DNA of 17,265 nucleotides from positions 1 to 17,265 of the forward strand of contig DPZM01000033.1 of NCBI GenBank assembly GCA_003535955.1. Direction: 5' to 3'. Shown here piece by piece: positions 1 through 5,481 of this stretch; the first letter of the stretch is position 1, and the number at the start of each line of letters is the position of its first letter. Source of the stretch: Lachnospiraceae bacterium. Its GTDB lineage: Bacteria; Bacillota; Clostridia; Lachnospirales; Lachnospiraceae. Under the pieces are notes generated by a model that worked only from the letters and a program-made list of their open reading frames with translations, was not told where the DNA came from and did not search any database. The translations under genes were made by a program, and so were the position numbers.

Positions 1-190
1 GTTTTGTCCCGGGTTTTATTTTTATTGTAAGACCGTCTCCCGTTTCTCTGGGGATTATCTCAATGTTTTCGGTCGATTCCCTTCCAAGGGATTTGCCGTT
101 TGCCCTGATATTATAAGCTCCCTCCGGAACATCATGAAGTCCGGCCACTTCCGAAAGGATCCGCCTTCCTATCTCATCCATTTCAATCAT
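1..190 (-). CDS. SufB/SufD-family Fe-S cluster scaffold, N-terminal part only (window edge)
   Basis: The reading frame is open from an ATG at 190 to the window edge, giving about 63 residues that begin MIEMDEIGRRILSEVAGLHD and go on through VPEGAYNIRANGK and a region ending KIKPGTK. This N-terminus resembles the short SufB/SufD-like scaffold of clostridia and methanogens, in which a leader segment containing PEGAYNIRANG precedes the beta-helix core. The protein would act in the cytoplasm with SufC as an Fe-S assembly scaffold. The ATG at 190 has a good ribosome site (GGGAGGG, 7 nt upstream) inside the end of sufC, and the two genes overlap by 8 bp, so they are co-transcribed and probably translationally coupled. 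The core domain is outside the window, so SufB and SufD cannot be told apart. Confidence 0.75.
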   Translation of the reverse strand, partial: MIEMDEIGRRILSEVAGLHDVPEGAYNIRANGKSLGRESTENIEIIPRETGDGLTIKIKPGTK

Positions 191-929
191 ATGCCGTCCC
201 TCCCTTCACTCCGTTGCAGTAACTGACAGCAACGGATGTATTTATAAGATCGGGGAGTATTTCATCCCTGTTTCCCTTCGCGCTTACTCTTCCATCCTTA
301 AGGACAATGATCTCATCAGCTATGTTTAAGATCCTCTCCTGATGTGAGATTATCAGTATCGAGCTTCCCTTGATCTTCTTTCGCATGCCCGCAAAAACGT
401 CAATAAGGTTGCCGAAGCTCCACAGATCGATCCCTGCTTCCGGCTCATCAAAAACAGCCAGCTTAGGCTGCTTGGCAAGGACAGTGGCGATCTCTATCCT
501 CTTAAGTTCACCGCCTGACAAGCTGGAGTTGACCTCCCGCCTGATATAATCCCTGGCACACAGGCCTACTGCCGACAGATACTCACATGCATCCGCAGAA
601 GATATCTTCTTTCCGGTAGCCAGTCTTATAAGATCAAACACTTCAATCCCTTTAAACCTTACAGGCTGCTGGAAGGCGAACCCTATTCCCTTTCTTGCCC
701 TGTCTGTTATTGACATACCGGTAATATCTTCTCCGTCAAGATATATACTTCCCGAAACCGGCTTCTCTATACCTGCGATAAGCTTTGCAAGAGTTGACTT
801 GCCTCCTCCGTTCGGACCCGTGATGACAACAAGTTTATCATCGGGCAGGATCAGGCTTACATCTCTTATGATCTCTTTCCCTCCGTCGTCTCCTTCAACT
901 CCGAAGGATACATTCTTTAATTCAAGCAT
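183..929 (-). CDS. sufC: SufC-type Fe-S assembly ATPase (minimal SUF system)
   Basis: This is a 248-residue cytosolic ABC ATPase, the usual SufC length. It has Walker A GPNGGGKST at about residues 38-46, Q-loop glutamines at 87-88, signature LSGGE at 137-141, Walker B LAVFDEPEAGID at 157-168 and an H-loop histidine at 196 (IISHQ). The EPEAGID segment after Walker B fits SufC better than transport ATPases, and no permease gene is present. Family knowledge: SufC hydrolyses ATP to drive cluster assembly on the SufB/SufD scaffold. The next gene downstream overlaps it and starts like such a scaffold, giving the two-gene minimal SUF arrangement known from anaerobes. The ATG at 929 is preceded by GGAAGG 8 nt upstream. 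Only about 27 nt separate it from the T-tract of the fliW terminator, so its promoter must overlap that terminator or lie further upstream. Confidence 0.9.
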   Translation of the reverse strand: MLELKNVSFGVEGDDGGKEIIRDVSLILPDDKLVVITGPNGGGKSTLAKLIAGIEKPVSGSIYLDGEDITGMSITDRARKGIGFAFQQPVRFKGIEVFDLIRLATGKKISSADACEYLSAVGLCARDYIRREVNSSLSGGELKRIEIATVLAKQPKLAVFDEPEAGIDLWSFGNLIDVFAGMRKKIKGSSILIISHQERILNIADEIIVLKDGRVSAKGNRDEILPDLINTSVAVSYCNGVKGGTAYD

Positions 930-955
930 TTTTGTTTCCTTCCCTTAATCTAATC

Positions 956-1001
956 AAAAACGCTTCCCCATCCGAAAACATATCTACAGACGAAGAAGCG
1001 T
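956..1001 (-). terminator. Rho-independent terminator of the fliW transcript
   Basis: On the minus strand, bases 1001-987 pair with 974-960 in a 15-bp stem. Seven perfect pairs (ACGCTTC with GAAGCGT) lie at the base, with several G-U pairs higher up. The loop is 12 nt (986-975) and the 3' arm runs straight into a U-run (960-956). It starts 26 bp after the fliW stop codon. It separates the phosphoribosyltransferase-fliW unit from sufC. Confidence 0.8.
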
Positions 1002-1004
1002 CAA
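977..1004 (-). promoter_or_regulatory. Candidate sufC promoter embedded in the fliW terminator
   Basis: On the minus strand TTGACG (1004-999) is followed after 16 bp by TATGTT (982-977), matching the sigma-A consensus at 5/6 and 4/6 positions. Transcription would start a few bases after 977, beyond the 5' arm of the terminator hairpin, so the sufC transcript could not form that hairpin. This is the only promoter-like pair I see close enough to serve sufC. It is a pattern match only. Confidence 0.35.
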
Positions 1005-1027
1005 GATCGTGGTTCACTTATTAAGCA

Positions 1028-1471
1028 TTACTTCTTAAGCTTGTCATAAATAGGACACTTAACATCATAATCGTCATTGGCAACCACCGATTGTACAGCC
1101 TTGCCGGTATCAGCGTTTATCACGATCGGTGCATTAAGATTTACAGTCATCTTGGTAACATCGGAGGGTATTGTCATTGTTACGAGAACCAATGCGTTCT
1201 CCTCGGTAAGCTTGCCGATCACCGACTCGATATCTTCTGTAAATTTAGGTGAATACCCCGGTTCAACCACAAGAGCGGGAACCACAGGCATCATGAAAGC
1301 AGGCTCTGCCACAGATACCAAAAAGTTAAAGCCGCCTGCCGTGTTCTTCTCATTGTCGTAGAGAAGAGCAAAGGTCTTAAGCTCCGGGAATCCAAGAATA
1401 CCTTCAGGGAACTCTATGAGCTTTCCCTCCTCAACATTAACCTTGCCGAACAACTTAGTTACAAATTCCAT
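1028..1471 (-). CDS. fliW: Flagellar assembly factor FliW
   Basis: This is a 147-residue protein of normal FliW length. It begins MEFVTKLFGKVNV and contains the family pattern FPEGILGFPELKTFAL at about residues 21-36, a central FLVSVAEPAFMMPVV stretch, and a C-terminal region with NLNAPIVINADTGKAVQ. Family knowledge: FliW binds flagellin and also antagonises the RNA-binding regulator CsrA, which couples flagellin translation to secretion. Here fliW lies 29 bp after a phosphoribosyltransferase gene, with AAGGAG 7 nt before its ATG, and a strong terminator follows. csrA, its usual partner in Firmicutes, is not next to it, and no other flagellar gene is visible. The protein still implies a flagellated cell. 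Identification is firm. Confidence 0.93.
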   Translation of the reverse strand: MEFVTKLFGKVNVEEGKLIEFPEGILGFPELKTFALLYDNEKNTAGGFNFLVSVAEPAFMMPVVPALVVEPGYSPKFTEDIESVIGKLTEENALVLVTMTIPSDVTKMTVNLNAPIVINADTGKAVQSVVANDDYDVKCPIYDKLKK

Positions 1472-1500
1472 AACCCCACTCCTTCCATAAATGAAATCAC

Positions 1501-2139
1501 CTATAACGTCGAGTAACCAAAACCGTTACATATCGCATCAACAGCCATACCTGACTTGCACATCGGACAGCTGTCGGTGGAATAACTGGCATAATCCGGA
1601 AGATCTCTCGTAGAATACAGAGACCTTATCTGAAAGCCTTCGATCTGGGTTGCTACCGAAAATATAGCCGATATTCCCACGACCTGACCGCCATAGAACC
1701 CTACCGACCCCACCGCACTCCTTAAGGTATCACCGGTTGTTGCGGTATCAATAAGGATAAGTACCTTCTTGCCCCTGATCATGTGCTGGTTGTTCTCGCG
1801 GAACATCATCTGCCCGCTCACATTATACTCCGGACTTGTGATGTACATGGTCTGATGTCTGTTCGCCGAAATGATCCCGGCCTTGGTCAGCTTGTTGGCA
1901 AGATATGAACCTACCACTTCCATTCCGTTAAGACACAGAATAGTATCAATGATGTCGGATGAGAAATACATTTCTGCGAGCTCCTCGCCGGTTGCCCTGG
2001 CTTCCCTCTGTCTTGACTTCATATCCGTCAGATCCATATAATAATTGACGTGGGAATTGGGTGTAACGAAATGCCCCGGAATATAACGGAGTACAACATC
2101 CTTATTTTTTGCATAATCGATTTTCTTGTAATCCTGCAT
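1501..2139 (-). CDS. Orotate-phosphoribosyltransferase-like PRTase of unknown substrate
   Basis: This is a 212-residue soluble protein with a type I PRTase fold signature. A hydrophobic strand leads into the PRPP-binding loop VLILIDTATTGDT (residues 126-138), which resembles the usual VDDVxTTGxT but has Thr-Ala where the second acidic residue and its neighbour normally lie. An upstream segment, VNYYMDLTDMKSR (31-43), resembles the start of the PyrE-type domain. The C-terminus carries CPMCKSG (191-197), a CxxC knuckle that classical PyrE lacks. The enzyme should transfer phosphoribose from PRPP, but the acceptor cannot be read from the sequence. No pyrimidine genes are nearby, so I do not call it pyrE. 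The ATG at 2139 has AAGGGGG 4 nt upstream. It has its own promoter and is probably co-transcribed with fliW. Confidence 0.7.
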   Translation of the reverse strand: MQDYKKIDYAKNKDVVLRYIPGHFVTPNSHVNYYMDLTDMKSRQREARATGEELAEMYFSSDIIDTILCLNGMEVVGSYLANKLTKAGIISANRHQTMYITSPEYNVSGQMMFRENNQHMIRGKKVLILIDTATTGDTLRSAVGSVGFYGGQVVGISAIFSVATQIEGFQIRSLYSTRDLPDYASYSTDSCPMCKSGMAVDAICNGFGYSTL

Positions 2140-2192
2140 ATGACCCCCTTGCTATACTCATAATTTCAAAAAACAGTGTATATATATTCTAC

Positions 2193-2256
2193 AAATAGAA
2201 TTATAGCACAATTTTTTTAAATTAACAGAAATTTTTTGAATATTCCACAATTTTTT
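2193..2256 (-). promoter_or_regulatory. Extended -10 promoter with phased A-tracts for the PRTase-fliW unit
   Basis: On the minus strand TGCTATAAT (2208-2200) is a perfect extended -10 element (TGnTATAAT). No good -35 hexamer lies at the expected distance. Upstream are three runs of six or seven A residues on the transcribed-sense strand, at 2256-2251, 2237-2232 and 2218-2212, spaced 19-20 bp, close to two helical turns. They sit near -20, -40 and -60 relative to a start near 2193, so the upper ones could act as UP elements or bend the DNA. The resulting leader would be about 55 nt before the ATG at 2139. Confidence 0.6.
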
Positions 2257-2965
2257 ATAAAGATTCGGCATACAGGCGCTTTCTCTTTAACGGGCTTTTA
2301 GGCAAGATCAGGTAATCACAGCCTGCATTTGCCGCTGCCAGGCCATCCCTCGACATCCTGTCCCCTATCATAAGTATATCGTCACTGCCGTATCCATGAT
2401 CCTGCATGATCAGCCTTAAGCCCTTGGGGCTGGGCTTAAGTTCTCCCAGACGTTCATCGGTTGCGGCATACATTCCGTCAGCGCTTATGCCTAAGGCCTT
2501 CAGTTTATCTTCTATAGGATAATCCGAAAAAATATAGACCTTCTGACCTCTCTTCTTAATATCATCAATGATCCTTATAAGTTCTGTATCCCTTGTCTCA
2601 TATACTGCCCCAAGGGGTCTTTCATACATCCAGGTTTTTACAACTTCCCTTACCCTGTCCCTGCTCTCTTTCATGAGTCCGGCAGTATAAGTATACTGAC
2701 TGTCTTCAAGACCTGCCCTACCGCTGTCGCCGCCTGTCTTTTCCTCCCCGGTAACTGTTTTTATCTCATCCCAGTTTTCACGGATCTCTCTGAATCTCTT
2801 TATGATAAATATGTCTTTAATACACCAAAAATGGCATAGATAGTGCTTCAAAAGCATACATGCCATTTTTATCCTCAGGCGGCGCTGATAGTAGAGAGTC
2901 CCGTCCAGGTCAAAGACCACCGCCTTATATTCACTTATGTTTTTTCTCAGATTACTGTTCTTCAT
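2255..2965 (-). CDS. HAD-superfamily phosphatase next to UbiA
   Basis: This is a soluble HAD hydrolase of 236 residues. From the chosen start it shows motif I FDLDGTLYY with nucleophile D19 and acid D21, motif II IFSDYP near 146, the motif III lysine in LKPSPKG near 176, and motif IV GDRMSRDG near 201. An insert after motif I contains a very hydrophobic helix (about residues 34-56, Cys/Leu/Phe-rich) that could contact the membrane or form a cap. I prefer the ATG at 2965 to the ATG at 2977, because AGGATGG lies 7-8 nt before it while the earlier ATG directly follows AGG. The gene follows the UbiA-type gene by 38 bp. By analogy with the 5'-phosphate removal step in decaprenylphosphoryl-ribose synthesis, it may dephosphorylate that lipid product. 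This is inference; the HAD fold is clear and the substrate is not. Confidence 0.75.
   Translation of the reverse strand: MKNSNLRKNISEYKAVVFDLDGTLYYQRRLRIKMACMLLKHYLCHFWCIKDIFIIKRFREIRENWDEIKTVTGEEKTGGDSGRAGLEDSQYTYTAGLMKESRDRVREVVKTWMYERPLGAVYETRDTELIRIIDDIKKRGQKVYIFSDYPIEDKLKALGISADGMYAATDERLGELKPSPKGLRLIMQDHGYGSDDILMIGDRMSRDGLAAANAGCDYLILPKSPLKRKRLYAESL
2827..2870. repeat. Perfect 11-bp inverted repeat inside the HAD gene
   Basis: AAAAATGGCAT at 2827-2837 and ATGCCATTTTT at 2860-2870 are exact reverse complements. The 22-nt interior contains a second small hairpin (TGCTT, CAA loop, AAGCA at 2844-2856). On either strand it looks like a terminator hairpin whose 3' arm ends in five T residues. 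It lies within codons for the hydrophobic helix of the HAD protein, so it would form in the mRNA early in that gene. Confidence 0.7.
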
Positions 2966-2982
2966 AAAAGGAACCATCCTGA

Positions 2983-3000
2983 ATTATGCTATCGCATAAT
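2983..3000 (-). promoter_or_regulatory. Small perfect hairpin between ubiA-like and HAD genes
   Basis: ATTATGC at 2983-2989 and GCATAAT at 2994-3000 form a 7-bp stem with a GATA tetraloop on the minus strand. It begins 3 nt after the UbiA-family stop codon and ends directly upstream of the ribosome site for the HAD gene. There is no U-tract, so it is not a terminator. It could tune translation or protect an mRNA end. Confidence 0.35.
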
Positions 3001-3003
3001 AGC

Positions 3004-3933
3004 TCATCCTGCCGGGAGCAGGAAGGGATCCATCCAGAAATTCAGAAATTCAAGATCCACAAAAGTCAGCACAAAGAGGATCACGCACAGGATAGCGATA
3101 TAAATAAGGAGCTTCTTCTCCCTGTAGAGCTTCTCGGGCTTCTGGACAGCCGAATCGGGCTTAAAACTTATCCATAAATAAAAGCAGAAAAGGCCGAAAA
3201 CAAACGGCATGGCCAGAAGGTACTCGATACGGTACTTGACCATGAATATGCCTATAAAGAATGTGGCTGTCATTGCGTAGAAAAAGGTCGATACAAGGAG
3301 TGAATTCTCGGTATAATGCTTGAAAGATTTCCTATAAAGGCCTGCCCTTTCGGGGTCGCCGATCATCCTGTATTCCGCAAATCTCTTGGTAGCCATCAAA
3401 AATGCGCCGGCAAACCAGTAGCCTATAAGTATTGAGCTTGGCGGTTGAAACTCCGAGTTGATTATGAACCATCCGATAAGGAGACGGATCATGTTGTTTA
3501 TTGATTCGGAAAGCACATCCAGATAAGGAATATCCTTGGTGCGGATCGGCTTAACATTATACAGAACTCCCATGATAAGAAGCCATATCTCCATCAAAAG
3601 AAAAGGCTTGTTTATCGGAAGTGCAAGTAAGATGCCCAAAATAATGCAGATAACATATTCGAGCATGACAAGCGAGAACTTCATATTCTCGGACACCACA
3701 GGCCTGTTTTTCTTGGTCGGATGAAACTTGTCGAATTCGGCATCCAGCCACTCGTTTATTACATAATTGGCAGATGCGATAAAACATGTGGAAAAAAAGC
3801 CAAGGATGAACTTCCAGATATATTCAGCCGAAAAAGCCGGCTTCGTCATAAGTACGGCAATTATGACTCCGGGCAGGATAAAGGCATTTTTGACCCAATG
3901 ATCCGGTCGGGCTATCTTAATATATTTCTTCAT
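3004..3933 (-). CDS. UbiA-family polyprenyl-phosphate phosphoribosyltransferase-like membrane protein
   Basis: This is a 309-residue integral membrane protein with roughly eight or nine hydrophobic segments. It begins MKKYIKIARPDHWVKN, like the RPxxWVKN start of decaprenyl-phosphate phosphoribosyltransferases. The first catalytic motif is NEWLDAEFDKFHPTKKNRP (residues 60-78), matching the NDxxDxxxD...HPTKxxRP pattern. The second acidic cluster is KDIPYLD (133-139). The stretch ATKRFAEYRM...RKSFKHYTENSLL (181-213) resembles the mycobacterial enzyme Rv3806c as I recall it. Family role: PRPP plus polyprenyl phosphate gives polyprenylphosphoryl-5-phosphoribose, a precursor of lipid-linked ribose or arabinose donors. 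Quinone and heme prenyltransferases share the fold but lack this HPTKxxRP and RKS...YT pattern. It starts 3 bp after the rpe stop with GAGGGG as ribosome site, and a HAD phosphatase follows. The acceptor lipid is inferred. Confidence 0.8.
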   Translation of the reverse strand: MKKYIKIARPDHWVKNAFILPGVIIAVLMTKPAFSAEYIWKFILGFFSTCFIASANYVINEWLDAEFDKFHPTKKNRPVVSENMKFSLVMLEYVICIILGILLALPINKPFLLMEIWLLIMGVLYNVKPIRTKDIPYLDVLSESINNMIRLLIGWFIINSEFQPPSSILIGYWFAGAFLMATKRFAEYRMIGDPERAGLYRKSFKHYTENSLLVSTFFYAMTATFFIGIFMVKYRIEYLLAMPFVFGLFCFYLWISFKPDSAVQKPEKLYREKKLLIYIAILCVILFVLTFVDLEFLNFWMDPFLLPAG

Positions 3934-3936
3934 CTG

Positions 3937-4602
3937 TTATTTCCCCTCGTATTTTGCAAAGAAATCCTTAAAATATCTTACATTATCCTTGATATCACCC
4001 TTAAAGACGGAGGATCCGGTTACGATAACATTGGCGCCGGCATCAAGGATCATCCCTATATTCTCCCTGGTAACCCCCCCGTCCACTTCAATGTCGGTAT
4101 CAAGTCCCCTCTCATCAAGGAGCCTGCGCAGCTCCACTATCTTCTTTGTGCATTTATTCATATATTTCTGTCCGCCGAATCCCGGCTCGACTGTCATGAT
4201 CAGGAACATATCATACTCATCCAGATATGGTTCAATTACGGAAACATCAGTCCCCGGCTTAACGGAAAGGCCTGCCTTGCAGCCGCACTCATGTATAAGC
4301 GCCACCGCCGCTCCCACATCCTCACATGCTTCATAATGAACGGTTATGATATCGGCACCTGTTCTGGCGAACTCGCGTATATACCTCTCAGGCTGTACGA
4401 TCATAAGGTGCACATCAAGGGGCGTATGTGTTATTTTCTGCACAGATTCCATTATGGGAATCCCGAAAGATATATTGGGAACAAACATCCCGTCCATAAC
4501 ATCCACATGAAAAAGATCTGTTCCGGCCGCATCGGCCTGTCTCATGTAATCACCCAGACAGGCAAAGTCAGCAGCAAGTATGGATGGTGATAGCATTATC
4601 AT
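3937..4602 (-). CDS. rpe: Ribulose-phosphate 3-epimerase
   Basis: This 221-residue TIM-barrel enzyme interconverts D-ribulose 5-phosphate and D-xylulose 5-phosphate in the pentose phosphate pathway. It opens with LSPSILAADF. The metal and catalytic residues are visible as H32 and D34 in HVDVMDG, H65 in DVHLMI and D174 in IEVDGG. MTVEPGFGGQ (136-145) is the phosphate-side loop characteristic of Rpe. The ATG at 4602 has AAGGAG 8 nt upstream and lies 1 bp beyond the rsgA stop codon, so the two are translationally close. rpe follows rsgA in Bacillus subtilis too, and thiN normally comes next there. Here the next gene is a UbiA-family phosphoribosyltransferase-like gene instead, which is metabolically suggestive because PRPP derives from the same pool. 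Confidence 0.96.
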   Translation of the reverse strand: MIMLSPSILAADFACLGDYMRQADAAGTDLFHVDVMDGMFVPNISFGIPIMESVQKITHTPLDVHLMIVQPERYIREFARTGADIITVHYEACEDVGAAVALIHECGCKAGLSVKPGTDVSVIEPYLDEYDMFLIMTVEPGFGGQKYMNKCTKKIVELRRLLDERGLDTDIEVDGGVTRENIGMILDAGANVIVTGSSVFKGDIKDNVRYFKDFFAKYEGK

Positions 4603-4603
4603 G

Positions 4604-5479
4604 TCAATATCTCCTTAGGTTCTTAAGCTCGTTGTATATCCGGATATAGTTCCTGTACCGGTCTTCATTTATTAAGCCTTCTTCCACGGCTCCCTTAACC
4701 GCGCATCCCGGTTCATGTATATGCGTACAGGGCTTAAACCTGCATTCGTTATATGGCCGGAATTCATTATAATACTCCATGACTTCGCCGCGATCGATAC
4801 CCATCACATCAAACGATGAAAATCCCGGTGTGTCCATGATAAAGGTATCGTTGTCTATGGGAATGATCTCAGAATGCCTGGTAGTATGTTTGCCCCGGGA
4901 AAGCTTCCTGCTTATATCACCCGTGGCCATGACCTCTCTGCCCTGCAGGCAGTTTATAAGTGATGATTTACCCACGCCCGAAGGCCCGGCAACACAGCTT
5001 AGCTTACCCTTAAGTGATGCCTTCAGTTCATCCGTTCCCTGGTGCGAAGTGGCACATGTAAAGAAAACCTGCGCACCGCTGCCTTTATAAATGTCCCTTA
5101 CCCTTGCGGTTTCTTCCTCTCTTACAAGATCCTCCTTGTTAAAACAGATCATTGTCGGAAGATCCCTGATCAGGAACTGAAGGAGCAGCTTATCCAGCAG
5201 AAGATAATTGGGTTCGGGTTGTGTAAGGGCAAATACGATAAGGGCCTGATCCACATTGGATACCGCTGGTCTTATCAGCTCGCTTTTCCTGTCGTGAAGA
5301 TCTGTTATATTTCCTAGTCTCTCATCCGGGGACAATATCTCTATATCAACGATATCTCCAACCATGGGTTTAACCCTCTCCTTACGGAAGATCCCCTTGG
5401 CCTTACACTCGTATGTACACGTGTCATCACAATATACATAATAGAATCCGGCGATACCCTTTATTATCCTCCCCAGCAT
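4604..5479 (-). CDS. rsgA: Ribosome small-subunit GTPase RsgA (YjeQ)
   Basis: This circularly permuted GTPase acts in late 30S subunit maturation. From the chosen start it has 291 residues: an N-terminal OB fold starting MLGRIIKGIAGFYYVYC, the G4 motif NKED at 114-117, the P-loop GPSGVGKSS at 165-173, G3 DTPG at 216-219, and a C-terminal zinc knuckle with C246, C251, H253 and C259. G4 before G1 is the permutation that defines the family. The ATG at 5479 is preferred because AAGGA from the end of prkC lies 6 nt upstream. An ATG at 5485 overlaps the prkC stop and is too close to that site, and still longer versions run into prkC. It follows the phosphatase-kinase pair, as in B. subtilis, where RsgA is a reported PrkC substrate. 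Confidence 0.95.
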   Translation of the reverse strand: MLGRIIKGIAGFYYVYCDDTCTYECKAKGIFRKERVKPMVGDIVDIEILSPDERLGNITDLHDRKSELIRPAVSNVDQALIVFALTQPEPNYLLLDKLLLQFLIRDLPTMICFNKEDLVREEETARVRDIYKGSGAQVFFTCATSHQGTDELKASLKGKLSCVAGPSGVGKSSLINCLQGREVMATGDISRKLSRGKHTTRHSEIIPIDNDTFIMDTPGFSSFDVMGIDRGEVMEYYNEFRPYNECRFKPCTHIHEPGCAVKGAVEEGLINEDRYRNYIRIYNELKNLRRY

Positions 5480-5481
5480 GA

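Noticed and set aside
2140..2254. A/T-rich gap after the HAD gene as a terminator
   Set aside because: The T-runs are not preceded by a GC-containing stem, so I read them as A-tracts of the promoter; the HAD transcript may run through.
3721..4590. 289-codon plus-strand ORF opposite rpe and the start of the UbiA-type gene
   Set aside because: It is antisense to two well-conserved genes, shows no recognisable motif and has no convincing ribosome site. It arises from codon bias of the real genes.
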